A program made the position numbers and the translations under genes. Below the pieces are notes generated by a model. The model was not told the origin of the DNA. It worked only from the letters and a program-made list of their open reading frames with translations, and made no database searches. This document shows, piece by piece, positions 18,939-27,832 of a DNA stretch of 64,000 nt; position 1 is the first letter of the stretch, and each line of letters opens with the position of its first letter. The stretch spans positions 1 to 64,000 of the forward strand of contig BDTX01000021.1 in NCBI GenBank assembly GCA_002897615.1, read 5' to 3'. This DNA is from a bacterium BMS3Bbin14. Its GTDB lineage: Bacteria; Desulfobacterota; Desulfobulbia; Desulfobulbales; Desulfobulbaceae.

Positions 18939-19000
18939 CCTCGAACAAAAAAGAACACTAACCCTGAACGCCCGATGCGGCGGGCCAGGTAAAGGAAGAA

Positions 19001-19921
19001 ATGGCAGGATCATCAAAAAAAGTCGTCTTTGCGGCGCTGGCGGGTAATTTCCTTATTTCTATCATCAAGTTTGCGGCGGCGGCTATTACCGGCAGTTCGG
19101 CAATGTTTTCCGAGGGCATCCACTCAATGGTTGACACCGGCAACCAGTTTTTGCTGCTGCACGGTATGCGCCAGGCCCGCAAGCCCCCGGACAACCGCTT
19201 TCCCTTCGGTCATGGAAAAGAGATCTACTTCTGGTCTTTTGCGGTCGCCATCATGGTTTTTGCCGTCGGCGCCGGCGTCTCGACCTACGAGGGCATTATC
19301 CATACCTTTCTTCATCCGCGGCCGGTCGAGCGGCCGATGGTAAACTACGTTGTGCTCGGTTTCGCGCTCATCTTTGAAGGGCTTTCCTGGTTTTTCGCCC
19401 TCACCGAGTTTACCAAGACAAAAGGGAAGTGGAACTATATCGAAGCCGTGCACCGGGGCAAGGACCCGACAATTTTCGTGGTGCTTTTTGAAGACTCGGC
19501 CGCTCTGCTCGGGATCGTTGTCGCCTTTTTCGGAGTTTTGCTGTCGCACCTGACCGGGATTGAAGAATTTGACGGTATCGCTTCGATCATCATCGGTTTG
19601 ATTCTTGGCGGGACCGCCGTCTGGCTGGCCTATGAGACCAAGGGGCTGCTTATCGGCGAGAGCGCCAACGAAAAGGTCGTCAACGGTATCCGGGAAATCG
19701 TGGCAGCGGCCGAAGGGGTCGATCACGTCAACGAGGTGTTGACCATGCACATGGGGCCGGATTTTATCCTGGTCAATATCAGTATCGACTTTCGCGATGA
19801 TATTCCGGCAGGCGACCTTGAAGTCGTGATTGCCAGGCTGGACCGGCAGATCAAACAAACCTTTGCCAATGTCAAGCGGGTCTTTGTGGAAGCGGAAGCC
19901 CGCCGGGCATTGAAACCCTAA
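19001..19921 (+). CDS. Cation diffusion facilitator (metal efflux) protein
   Basis: The 306-residue inner-membrane transporter has about six hydrophobic segments and a C-terminal cytoplasmic domain (about 215-300). HSMVDTGNQ (about 47-55) supplies the first His/Asp pair of the CDF metal site, and a second site is likely in EDSAALLGIVVAF (about 165-177). FPFGHGKEIYFW is a family signature. Members exchange Zn(II) or other divalent metals for protons. GGAAGAA precedes the ATG. It is 11 bases upstream of rnhA, so the two are probably co-transcribed. The metal cannot be assigned from sequence alone. Confidence 0.93.
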   Translation: MAGSSKKVVFAALAGNFLISIIKFAAAAITGSSAMFSEGIHSMVDTGNQFLLLHGMRQARKPPDNRFPFGHGKEIYFWSFAVAIMVFAVGAGVSTYEGIIHTFLHPRPVERPMVNYVVLGFALIFEGLSWFFALTEFTKTKGKWNYIEAVHRGKDPTIFVVLFEDSAALLGIVVAFFGVLLSHLTGIEEFDGIASIIIGLILGGTAVWLAYETKGLLIGESANEKVVNGIREIVAAAEGVDHVNEVLTMHMGPDFILVNISIDFRDDIPAGDLEVVIARLDRQIKQTFANVKRVFVEAEARRALKP

Positions 19922-19932
19922 GGAAAGAGGAA

Positions 19933-20640
19933 ATGGCAACAAAAAAATTTTACGCAATCGCCGTGGGGCGCAAACCGGGAATCTATGAGAACTGGCCCGA
20001 CGCCCAGGCCCAGGTAACGGGCTACCGGGGCGCCAGGTTCAAAGGTTTTGCCGACCGGCAGGCGGCCGAGGCCTGGATGAAGGCGCCGGGCGCCGGGCCG
20101 GCCGCAGGGGCGGGCAGGGGCGCGGCGAGAGCATCGACCGGAGCGGCGGCGGCCGGAGCTACTTCCCCCAGGGACGGCGAGGTGACGATTTACACCGATG
20201 GCGGCGCCCGCTTTAATCCCGGTCCCGGCGGCTATGGCGTGGTGCAGATATACAACGGCGAACGTAAAGAGCTGACCGGCGGTTATCGACTGACCACCAA
20301 TAACCGCATGGAGCTTATGGGCTGTATCGTGGCCCTGCGGAACCTGGAGCACCGGGACAAACCGGTGACGCTCTATAGCGATTCCCGCTACGTAGTGAAC
20401 GGCATCTGCCGGGGCTGGGCGAAAAAGTGGCGGCAAAACGGCTGGATCAAGTCCGACAAAAAGCCGGCCGTCAATCCCGACCTCTGGGCCGAACTGCTGG
20501 ACCTGGTGGCCGGGCTGAATATTACTTTCAAATGGGTCAAGGGCCATGCCGGTCATCCTCTGAACGAGCGCTGCGATAAATTGGCAGTGGCCTCGGCGGC
20601 ACAAAAGGATTTACCGGAGGATAGCGGATATAAAGGGTGA
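19933..20640 (+). CDS. rnhA: Ribonuclease HI with N-terminal hybrid-binding domain
   Basis: The enzyme cuts the RNA strand of RNA-DNA hybrids. The 235-residue protein has an N-terminal hybrid-binding (viroplasmin-like) domain (about 5-50, FYAIAVGRKPGIYENW and FKGFADRQAAEAWM), an Ala/Gly-rich linker (about 55-80) and the catalytic domain. Catalytic residues are visible: Asp in IYTDGGARFNPG, Glu in NNRMELMG, Asp in YSDSRYVVNG and Asp in NERCDKLA. The N-terminal domain is usual in eukaryotic RNase H1 and in a subset of bacteria. AGGAAAGAGGAA precedes the start. Confidence 0.96.
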   Translation: MATKKFYAIAVGRKPGIYENWPDAQAQVTGYRGARFKGFADRQAAEAWMKAPGAGPAAGAGRGAARASTGAAAAGATSPRDGEVTIYTDGGARFNPGPGGYGVVQIYNGERKELTGGYRLTTNNRMELMGCIVALRNLEHRDKPVTLYSDSRYVVNGICRGWAKKWRQNGWIKSDKKPAVNPDLWAELLDLVAGLNITFKWVKGHAGHPLNERCDKLAVASAAQKDLPEDSGYKG

Positions 20641-20847
20641 GAGGTGAAGACCTGATTCCGGCCCCCGGGCCGGTTGATAGTAAGAGGCGGAGTATGCGGA
20701 ACTACAGATATGCCTTGAATATTCTCTCGGTTAACTGTTAACTATATTATTATAATAATGATATTTTTGTCAGCCGGCAGGGATGAAAGCCCGCTGTCCG
20801 AGGTTCTTTTGCATGTAGAGGAATAAAGAGCTTGGCGGATTGAAACG

Positions 20848-23382
20848 ATGAAAAAATATACTGTATTTTTCATATTATTATTAATCCTTGGCTGCTGTTC
20901 TTTTCTTTTCTACCTCTCGTACCGGGATGTCAAGATCAAGACCATTGCGGCCTTCAACAACGAACAGCGCATCATGGCCAGGCAGGCCGCCAGGGAAATA
21001 CAGTCCTTTTTTACCGAGTATGCCATATCCCTTGGTTATCTGGCGAAACACAAAAATATCATCGACCTTGATCAGGCGGGAAAAAAGCTGATCAAAGAGT
21101 TCTACGATCAACACTCCGGTCAGATCCGCGCCATTACCAGAATCGACGCCAGCGGCAGGATTGTCTACACTATTCCCTTCGTTCGCCGGGCCATTGGCAG
21201 GGATGTCTCTCATCAGGCCCATAACCGCCGGATCATGGAGGACCACCGGCCCCTGGTCGGTGAGGTGTTCATGGCGGTCCAGGGTTACCGGGCCGTGGCC
21301 TTTGCCATGCCGGTTTTCAAAGATCATACCTACCGGGGCAGCCTGAGCATTCTTGTTCCTTTTCGGCAGATCGCGAAAAAATATTTAGCGGATATCCGGC
21401 TGGGCGATTCAGGTTCGGCCTGGCTGCTCAGTAGCAAGGGTATAGAGCTGTTCTGTCCTTCTCCCGGTCATGCGGGACAAAGCGTTTTCAAGACATTCGC
21501 CTCTGCGCCGACAGTGATTGCCATGGCGAAAAAGATGATCAAGGGAGAACCGGGAACCACCGTCTACACCTATGAACGGAAAAGGGGTAACGTGACCCGG
21601 ACCGTGACGAGTCACGCCGTTTATCTGCCTATCGAACTGCCCGATAATTTCTGGTCGATTATGGTCGCCACCCCGGAAGACCAGGTGCTGGCCGCCATGA
21701 AGTTTTTCAGAGACGCATGGCTCGTCCTGATCCTGGTGGCTTTTACCGGCTCCATCTTGTTGACCCTCTACCTGTTCAAGGCCTGGGCCATTGTCAGAGA
21801 GGAAGAAACGCGCCGGGCAGCGGAGCAGGTTCTCCGGGAGAGCGAGGAAAAGTACCGGATGCTGGTGGAAAACGCCAATGATCTGATTTTCATCGTCCAG
21901 GATGAAGTGGTGAAGTATGCCAACCCGAAGGCGGAAAAGATTTTTGGCTGTAGTTTGGCAGAGCTGAAAAGCAAACCGTTCATCGAATATATCCATCCCG
22001 ACGACCGGGACATGGTGCCGGCCATTCACCGCCGGGGGCCGCCGGGCGAAAAAAATGAAAATCTCTATTCCTTCCGGGCGGTGAATGAAAAAGCCGAGGA
22101 TGTTTACCTGCAGATTAGCTCCAGGTTGACGACCTGGAAAGGAAGACCGGCGACCATTATTCTGGCGCGGGATATCACGGAGTTGAAACGGGCGGCCCGG
22201 GAGAAGAAGAAGCTGGAGTGCCAATTGCGCCAGGCTTTAAAAATGGAGGCCATCGGTACCTTGGCAGGGGGAATTGCCCATGACTTCAATAATATACTGG
22301 CGGCAATTGTTGGTTATGCCGATCTGGCGAAAGACGAGTTGCCGGCTGAGAGTCGGTCCGGCAAGAGAATTGATGAGGTGTTAAAAGCCAGTGGCCGAGC
22401 CCGGGACCTGGTGCAACAGATCCTGGCCTTCAGCCGCAAGTCGGAGCAAGAACGCGCTCCCCTGCAACTTCATCTTTTGGTGAAGGAGACCCTCAAGCTG
22501 CTCCGGGCCTCGATTCCATCAACCATAGAGATCCGCCGGAATATTGATCCACATAGCGGCAATATCCTGGCCGATCCGACTCAGATCCACCAGGTGTTGA
22601 TGAACCTCTGTACCAATGCGGCCCAGGCGATGGACGAAAAGGGCGGCGTTTTGTTTGTCGGTCTTGATTGTCTGGAATTAAAGGAAAAGGACTTTAAGGG
22701 TGAGGCGGATCCGCGCCCCGGCCCCTATGTCAGGCTGACGGTGAAAGATACTGGCTGTGGCATTGATCCGTTTATCATGGATCGGATTTTTGACCCCTAC
22801 TTCACGACCAAAGAGGTCGGCAAGGGTTCCGGTATGGGCCTGTCCGTGGTACACGGTATTGTCAAAAGCCATAATGGCAAAATTACCGTTGCCAGCAAGC
22901 TCAATCAGGGCACGACGTTTAAAGTGTATTTCCCAAGGGTTGAAGAGGAAAGCCAGCCGAAGCCGGAAGGCTCGGCACCCCTTCCGGTCGGGGGCGAACG
23001 GATTCTTTTTGTCGATGACGAACAAGATCTGACCGACGCAACCAGGGGGATATTAACCTACCTTGGCTACCGGGTCACTGCGAAAACCAGCAGCCTGGAA
23101 GCCCTGGCACTTTTCAGGTCTCAGCCGGACGCCTTTGATCTGGTCATCACCGATCAGACAATGCCCGAAATGACGGGTGTGCAGTTGGCCGGAGAGTTGC
23201 TGGGTATCCGGCCGGATCTGCCAATTATTCTCTGCACCGGCTATAGCTCAAAAGTCGATGCTGGAGTGGCCGAGGATATGGGCATCAGGGCTTTTGCCAT
23301 GAAACCTGTCGGTCAAGACAAACTGGCGGAAGTGATCAGGCAGGTGCTGGACGAAAAGACGGGTTCCGGACCCTCGGAATAA
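20848..23382 (+). CDS. Hybrid sensor histidine kinase with Cache, PAS and receiver domains
   Basis: The 844-residue membrane kinase is laid out as: membrane segment 1 (about 5-24); extracytoplasmic dCache-type sensor (about 35-280); membrane segment 2 (about 290-312); PAS (about 330-450, DLIFIVQDEVVKYANPKAEKIFG); HisKA with the phospho-accepting His in GGIAHDFNNILAAI; HATPase with DTGCGIDPF and GKGSGMGLSVVHGIV; C-terminal receiver (about 720-835) with Asp in VITDQTMPEMTG. The signal is unknown; dCache domains often bind small organic molecules. No separate response regulator is adjacent, so output probably goes through a histidine phosphotransferase or a distant regulator. Confidence 0.94.
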   Translation: MKKYTVFFILLLILGCCSFLFYLSYRDVKIKTIAAFNNEQRIMARQAAREIQSFFTEYAISLGYLAKHKNIIDLDQAGKKLIKEFYDQHSGQIRAITRIDASGRIVYTIPFVRRAIGRDVSHQAHNRRIMEDHRPLVGEVFMAVQGYRAVAFAMPVFKDHTYRGSLSILVPFRQIAKKYLADIRLGDSGSAWLLSSKGIELFCPSPGHAGQSVFKTFASAPTVIAMAKKMIKGEPGTTVYTYERKRGNVTRTVTSHAVYLPIELPDNFWSIMVATPEDQVLAAMKFFRDAWLVLILVAFTGSILLTLYLFKAWAIVREEETRRAAEQVLRESEEKYRMLVENANDLIFIVQDEVVKYANPKAEKIFGCSLAELKSKPFIEYIHPDDRDMVPAIHRRGPPGEKNENLYSFRAVNEKAEDVYLQISSRLTTWKGRPATIILARDITELKRAAREKKKLECQLRQALKMEAIGTLAGGIAHDFNNILAAIVGYADLAKDELPAESRSGKRIDEVLKASGRARDLVQQILAFSRKSEQERAPLQLHLLVKETLKLLRASIPSTIEIRRNIDPHSGNILADPTQIHQVLMNLCTNAAQAMDEKGGVLFVGLDCLELKEKDFKGEADPRPGPYVRLTVKDTGCGIDPFIMDRIFDPYFTTKEVGKGSGMGLSVVHGIVKSHNGKITVASKLNQGTTFKVYFPRVEEESQPKPEGSAPLPVGGERILFVDDEQDLTDATRGILTYLGYRVTAKTSSLEALALFRSQPDAFDLVITDQTMPEMTGVQLAGELLGIRPDLPIILCTGYSSKVDAGVAEDMGIRAFAMKPVGQDKLAEVIRQVLDEKTGSGPSE

Positions 23383-23416
23383 CCTGAAGTGGTGCCGCTG
23401 AATATTCACCTAAATT

Positions 23417-23635
23417 CCTGAATCCGTGAGCGTTCGAGAACGGTGCAGCTGCAAGGCGGCAACGATGTTGATTATCCTGGTGCGATATCAACGAGTTGTC
23501 AACGCGGCAGATGTGCCGTTATCGGGCGCCCCGGAGGGCGGCGCGGTGCAGAATATAAAATGCATTTATTTATCAATAATGCAATAAATTCCACATGTTG
23601 CCTGGAATATCACCTCGAGCCGTCACGGATTCAGG
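23417..23635 (+). repeat. Miniature element A, long form, with target duplication
   Basis: This is a 219-bp element bounded by CCTGAATCCGTGA and TCACGGATTCAGG. The direct duplication AAATT lies on both sides (23412-23416 and 23636-23640). It has no coding capacity. The left half contains GAGAACGG, which can pair with CCGTT-type sequence about 80 bases on; the right half carries AATAAATTCCACATGTTGCC. It lies between the hybrid kinase and the thioesterase gene, 37 bases before the latter. Confidence 0.92.
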
Positions 23636-23672
23636 AAATTATGATGCCTCCGAAAGCGGCGGGATTTGAACA

Positions 23673-24179
23673 ATGCGCTATCAAATAAGAAAAAAGCAGC
23701 CGAATTCGAAAATGTGCCTGGTCTGCGGCTTGAAAAACAGCCTGGGCCTCGCCGCCTCTTTTTACGAATTGGACAGCGGCGAACTCCTGGCGGTTTTTAA
23801 GCCCCGGGAAGAACACCAGAGCTATCCCGGCCGTCTGCATGGCGGCATCGTGTCGGCCATCCTCGATGAAACCATCGGCCGGGCGCTCATGATCGGCCAG
23901 GCTCATGAATACTGGGGAGTTACCGTTGAGATTTCAGTGCGTTTTAAAAAACCGGTCCCCCTGGATGAAGAATTACACGTTATCGCCCGTATTACCGGGG
24001 ATTCAAAAAGGTTTTTCCAGGGGAGCGGCGAACTTCTCCTGGCCGACGGCGGCATCGCGGCCGAGGCCCGGGGAAAATATATAAAACTGCCCTTGGACAA
24101 GATCGCTGATTTCAATGCGAAAGAACAGGATTGGCAGGTCGTTTCCCGGCCGGATGATCCCGAGTTTGTTGACATCTGA
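23673..24179 (+). CDS. Hotdog-fold thioesterase, PaaI/THEM4-like
   Basis: The 168-residue protein has the single hotdog domain of the PaaI group. It has CLVCGLKNSLGL near the N terminus and the core GRLHGGIVSAILDETIGRALM at about 52-72, where HGG and the Asp of LDE are the usual active-site positions. It would hydrolyse an acyl-CoA or aryl-CoA thioester; the substrate is not evident. The start at 23673 is the first ATG in frame and has no strong ribosome-binding site. Element A ends 37 bases upstream, so the native promoter region may have been displaced. Confidence 0.85.
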   Translation: MRYQIRKKQPNSKMCLVCGLKNSLGLAASFYELDSGELLAVFKPREEHQSYPGRLHGGIVSAILDETIGRALMIGQAHEYWGVTVEISVRFKKPVPLDEELHVIARITGDSKRFFQGSGELLLADGGIAAEARGKYIKLPLDKIADFNAKEQDWQVVSRPDDPEFVDI

Positions 24180-24343
24180 CATTTTTTGATCCTGGACAAG
24201 CAACGCCAAAAAAATTATCATGGGGTTATGTTGAGACGGCAATGGCCTGTGATTTTTTTCGATTCATCCCTTGATCTCGAACGGAATCCTCAATTCGGGA
24301 GAGACACCACCTTGAATACTTTCAGTTCTGCTCATGGATAATT

Positions 24344-25504
24344 ATGGAAGATAAAGAATTGCTTTTATTGGACATGCTTTCTTTGATCAATGAAGAAATG
24401 GACATAGACGCCATTGAGGAAAGATTTGTCAATATTGTTTCAGAGGTCTTTTCATTTGACCGGGTCGGTCTTTTTTTTGTCAAACACCAAAAGGAAATCC
24501 TGCAGGGGAAATTATGCAAGGGATTTGAACCGGGAACGATCAGTTCTATTAAAATACCGGTGGCGGAAGAATTTCCGTTTACGCGCCCGCTCGCCATGGG
24601 GGCTCCTTTACGGGGTAGCGAAATAGAGGCGGATGTATTCACCCGGAAGATGGGATTGACGAATTACGCCATTATTCCGATTGTCAACCAAAAAAGAATC
24701 TCCTGTTGGCGGTTAAAAAATTGCCAAGTTACAGACTGCCCTGCTTACGGAAAACACGGGTTGCGGTGCTGGTTGATGCAAGATGCCAAGTGTTGCGACA
24801 GGAGTGAATTCGCGGGAGAGGATAAATCGGAACTGTGTAGAATCTGCCCGGTCTTTAAGTCGCATAATACCAATGCCATCGAAGGTATTTTGCTTGTCGA
24901 CAATTCTCAATCGGGCAGACCGATTGCGGATAAGACAATCTCGATCCTTTCCGTGATTGCTCATGCCGTCGGCATAGCGATTAACAACTCAAAGGCCTAT
25001 TCGCATGCCTTGCGGGAAGCAATCCATGACGACTTAACAGGACTGCATAACCGGCGATACTTTAACGAACGTCTCCTGGACGAAGTGGAGCGGGCCAAAC
25101 GATATGGGGGCGAAATAAGCTTGCTGTTATGCGATATTGATTTCTTTAAAAACGTCAATGACACCTTCGGTCACCCGGTCGGTGACGAGGTTTTAATCTG
25201 GATCGGCAAAATATTTCGCAACAGACTGCGTAACACCGATATTGTTGCCCGTTACGGCGGCGAAGAGTTTATGATCATCCTCCTCAATACGGCAAAGGAT
25301 AAGGCTTTTGATATCGCTGAAGATTTGAGATGTACTGTCGCCGAATCCCCCTTGCCGGGCAATGAAAGAGTGAAGGTGTCTATAAGCATCGGTATTGCAA
25401 CCCTTGGTGTTGATGCCAATTCTTTCGACGGGTTAATCAGATCTGCCGACAAAACAATGTATTGCGCCAAGTCTCGGGGAAGAAACCGGGTGTGTACGAC
25501 TTAA
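24344..25504 (+). CDS. Diguanylate cyclase with GAF-like domain and cysteine-rich insert
   Basis: This 386-residue protein makes cyclic di-GMP. The C-terminal GGDEF domain (about 220-385) has the active-site motif RYGGEEF, and RNTD five residues upstream is a complete inhibitory I-site (RxxD). The N-terminal half is GAF-like and is interrupted at about 121-178 by a cysteine-rich stretch: CWRLKNCQVTDCPAYG, LRCWLMQDAKCC and CRICPVF, with nine cysteines. That spacing suggests metal or Fe-S binding and thus redox or metal sensing. No membrane segment is seen, so it is cytoplasmic. A degenerate element A end follows the stop. Confidence 0.92.
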   Translation: MEDKELLLLDMLSLINEEMDIDAIEERFVNIVSEVFSFDRVGLFFVKHQKEILQGKLCKGFEPGTISSIKIPVAEEFPFTRPLAMGAPLRGSEIEADVFTRKMGLTNYAIIPIVNQKRISCWRLKNCQVTDCPAYGKHGLRCWLMQDAKCCDRSEFAGEDKSELCRICPVFKSHNTNAIEGILLVDNSQSGRPIADKTISILSVIAHAVGIAINNSKAYSHALREAIHDDLTGLHNRRYFNERLLDEVERAKRYGGEISLLLCDIDFFKNVNDTFGHPVGDEVLIWIGKIFRNRLRNTDIVARYGGEEFMIILLNTAKDKAFDIAEDLRCTVAESPLPGNERVKVSISIGIATLGVDANSFDGLIRSADKTMYCAKSRGRNRVCTT

Positions 25505-25505
25505 T

Positions 25506-25545
25506 CAGGAATTCGTGACGGCTTGAAGTAAAATTCCTGGCAATA
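25506..25545 (-). repeat. Degenerate end fragment of element A
   Basis: TCAGGAATTCGTGACGGC then TTGAAGTAAAATTCCTGGCA resembles the right end of element A in reverse (consensus CCTGAATCCGTGACGGCTTG). The rest is missing. It directly follows the stop of the diguanylate cyclase gene. Confidence 0.55.
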
Positions 25546-25556
25546 GGCGAGTATTA

Positions 25557-25611
25557 GGGGTGTGTAGATAAATAAGTCATGAAAACAATGGCTTATTTAT
25601 CTGCACTCCCC
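25557..25611 (+). terminator. Long AT-rich hairpin before the selenoprotein gene
   Basis: AGATAAATAAG (25566-25576) pairs perfectly with CTTATTTATCT (25592-25602). The arms extend outward with GGGG at 25557-25560 against CCCC on the right. The hairpin lies between the diguanylate cyclase and the selenoprotein gene, 26 bases before the latter's start. It could be a terminator for the upstream gene or a leader structure. There is no clean U-run, so a terminator role is only a guess. Confidence 0.4.
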
Positions 25612-25636
25612 TAAAATATTTAAAAGTGAGGATGTG

Positions 25637-26107
25637 ATGGACCCCGAGGAAATGCGCCGGAAGGCGATTGATCTTTTTGTGAAACGGCTGCACTGAAGTC
25701 AGGCGATTCTTGCCGTGGGGCAAGAAAAAATGAATCTGGTCAACGAATCGGCGATCAAGGCTGTCGGGGCATTCGGTGGTGGCATTGCCGCTTCCGGCAG
25801 TGTTTGCGGAACTTTGCTCGGCGGAGTAGCGATGATCTCCAGTCTCTACAGCCGGGGCAACCTCGGCGAAAAAGAAGACCCTAAAGTCTGGGTTTTGAGC
25901 AGTCAATTCCTGAAACAATTCGAGGAACTGACAAAACCTTATGGCGGCATGAACTGCCGGGATATTGCCGGGGTCGACTGGAAAAACAGGAAAGCGGTAA
26001 AAAAATATTACTCCGACCCGGAAGGCGGCAGAAAAATATGTGTAAAACTGGTTGGTGACGCAGCCTATGCTTTAGGGGAAATCCTGGAGCAGGAAGCTGC
26101 AACCTGA
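25637..26107 (+). CDS. Selenocysteine-containing C_GCAxxG_C_C family redox protein
   Basis: The frame starts ATG-GAC-CCC at 25637 behind GAGGAT, meets a TGA at 25694-25696 (codon 20) and continues without a break to 26107, 156 residues in all if TGA is read through. In the C_GCAxxG_C_C family (putative redox-active proteins) an almost invariant Cys stands at this point in an NC(A/S)Q context; here the sequence is LH-U-SQAIL. The rest fits the family: FGGGIAASGSVCGTLLGG (about 46-63), MNCRDIAG and ICVKLVGDAA. A hairpin like a bacterial SECIS follows the TGA. The terminal stop TGA (26105-26107) lies inside the end of element A. Function is unproved; a thiol/selenol redox role is inferred. Confidence 0.88.
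25694..25726 (+). promoter_or_regulatory. UGA selenocysteine codon with SECIS-like hairpin
   Basis: UGA (25694-25696) is followed after 10 bases by TTCTTGCC (25707-25714), loop GTGG (25715-25718) and GGCAAGAA (25719-25726), a perfect 8-bp stem with a guanine as first loop base. The loop begins 18 bases after the UGA, within the 16-37 base range known for bacterial SECIS elements. The pairing and spacing would recruit SelB with Sec-tRNA. Confidence 0.82.
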
Positions 26108-26322
26108 ATCCGTGACGGCTTGAGGTGATATTTCATGCAATTTATGAAATTTATTGCATGATTGTCGAATAAACACATTTGCTGGTCTTCACCGCGCCGC
26201 CCTGCGGGGCGCCCGATAACGGCGCATTTAGCTGCGTTGACAACTCGTTGATATCACGCCAGGATAATCAACATCGTTGCCGCCTTGCATCTGCACCGTT
26301 CTCGAACGCTTACGGATCCAGG
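26103..26322 (-). repeat. Miniature element A, long form, supplying a stop codon
   Basis: This is a 220-bp element in reverse orientation, from CCTGAATCCGTGACGG to TACGGATCCAGG. Its 5-bp target duplication is TGCAA (26098-26102 and 26323-26327). The TGA in its first bases is the stop codon of the selenoprotein. Removing the element and one duplicate lets that frame continue for nine more codons (RKKSVLESP plus the two residues shared with the target site) to a TGA. Confidence 0.93.
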
Positions 26323-26519
26323 TGCAAGAAAAAAAAGCGTTCTTGAAAGTCCCTGAAAAAGTTCCATTCAGGTGGACCCCCCTCCCCCCTCAAAAAAAAT
26401 ATCGGCGTCCTGCAATATGGGGAAAATTTTTATCAGCCGGTTCGCCAAGTTGAAAAACCAATCAAGGGGTATTATATATATAATATGGCCTGAGATAAAA
26501 AAATTATACGGGATCATCT

Positions 26520-27644
26520 GTGACAAAAGAAATATGCGGTATCATCGACTCCACCCTGCGCGAGGGTGAGCAGACCCCCGGAATCAGGCTTACCTGTGAA
26601 AATCGGCGCAACATTATCGCCCATCTTCACAAGGTTGGTGTTGATGAAATAGAGCTGGGCATAGCTTCCTCTCCTGCAAACAACCACCTGCCACAGCTTG
26701 TTGCCGACGCCCGAAGCATAACCCAGGCATCATGCCGGCTGGGTCTCTGGTGCCGCTGTATAGAGAAAGATATTGACTTTGCCGGGTCCTGTCGGCCCGA
26801 TGTGCTCTCCCTGTCAATCCCTGTTTCCGACCTGCACATCACCGAGCGTCTTAAAAAAAACCGGGACTGGGTCAAAAAAATTATGGTCGGGTCTATTCGG
26901 CAGGGCCTGGCCCTGGACATTCCATTTATCTCGGTAGGTCTTGAGGATGCCTCGCGCGCCGATCCCGACTTTCTGCTGCAGGTAGCCCGCCTGGCCGAGG
27001 AGAACGGCGCCGGGAGGATTCGCCTGGCCGATACGGTGGGGATTTGTTCTCCCGGTACGATAAGGGAGCTTGTGCGCCCCCTGCAGCAATCACTGCAAAT
27101 AGATATCGGCGTCCACTGTCATAACGATTTCGGCATGGCCACTGCCAACTCCATTGCAGCATTGGAGGCCGGGGCGTCCTGGTTTGACGCCACGGTGCTG
27201 GGCCTGGGAGAAAGAGCCGGTAACTGCCGCCTTGAGGAAGCAGTAGGATACCTGACCTTTGTCCTTGAGCAGCAGCAATATCATCCGGAGTTTTTACCGC
27301 AGCTCTGCCGCTATGTTTCAAGCGTCACCGCAAGTCCCATTCACCGAAACCATCCACTTGTCGGTGACGACATTTTTACCTGTGAAACCGGGTTGCATCA
27401 GCATGGCCTGGCGGTCAACCCGACCACGTACGAACCGTATGAGCCCAGCCAGGTCGGCAGCCGCAGAAAATTACGATTTGGTCATAAAACAGGGACGCGG
27501 GCCATCAATCTCCAGCTGGCCAAACGAGGCTTGCAGTTTGATGACATGCAGATCAGGCTCCTTGCCCGCCGCATTCGCTCAAGCGGACAAACTCTCAGCG
27601 AAGAGCAGCTCGTGCGGTATGTGACCGGAACCACTCGGCCTTGA
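26520..27644 (+). CDS. nifV: Homocitrate synthase NifV
   Basis: This enzyme joins acetyl-CoA and 2-oxoglutarate to give homocitrate, the organic ligand of FeMo-co. The 374-residue protein has the DRE-TIM barrel motif DSTLREGEQTPG (about 8-19), the metal-binding GVHCHNDFGMATANS and the C-terminal THQ-type GLHQHGLAVNP. Length and lack of a LeuA regulatory domain fit NifV rather than isopropylmalate synthase, though homocitrate synthase and citramalate synthase relatives cannot be excluded from sequence alone. The start is a GTG at 26520. It lies 20 kb from nifH, with no sigma-54 promoter seen in its 200-bp upstream region, which holds a perfect palindrome ATTATATATATAAT near 26470. Confidence 0.85.
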   Translation: MTKEICGIIDSTLREGEQTPGIRLTCENRRNIIAHLHKVGVDEIELGIASSPANNHLPQLVADARSITQASCRLGLWCRCIEKDIDFAGSCRPDVLSLSIPVSDLHITERLKKNRDWVKKIMVGSIRQGLALDIPFISVGLEDASRADPDFLLQVARLAEENGAGRIRLADTVGICSPGTIRELVRPLQQSLQIDIGVHCHNDFGMATANSIAALEAGASWFDATVLGLGERAGNCRLEEAVGYLTFVLEQQQYHPEFLPQLCRYVSSVTASPIHRNHPLVGDDIFTCETGLHQHGLAVNPTTYEPYEPSQVGSRRKLRFGHKTGTRAINLQLAKRGLQFDDMQIRLLARRIRSSGQTLSEEQLVRYVTGTTRP

Positions 27645-27706
27645 CCGGGCTGCTTCTGCGGAAATTAAAGCCAAAATTCAGAAATTCAAGGGACCGTATA
27701 CTCAAT

Positions 27707-27832
27707 CCCGAATCCGTTATCGGGCGCCCCGAAGAGCGGCGGGGCGAAGACCGGAAAATGCATTTGTTCAGCAATAATACAATAAATTCCACATATTGCA
27801 TGGAGTAAATCTCAATCCGTCACGAATTCAGG
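27707..27832 (+). repeat. Miniature element A, short form
   Basis: This 126-bp copy begins CCCGAATCCG and joins directly to TTATCGGGCGCCCC, lacking about 95 bases of the long form, and ends TCACGAATTCAGG. The same internal junction is present at 41662-41791 and 53733-53858. No clear target duplication is seen here. The rest of the 27645-28181 gap shows no gene. Confidence 0.85.
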
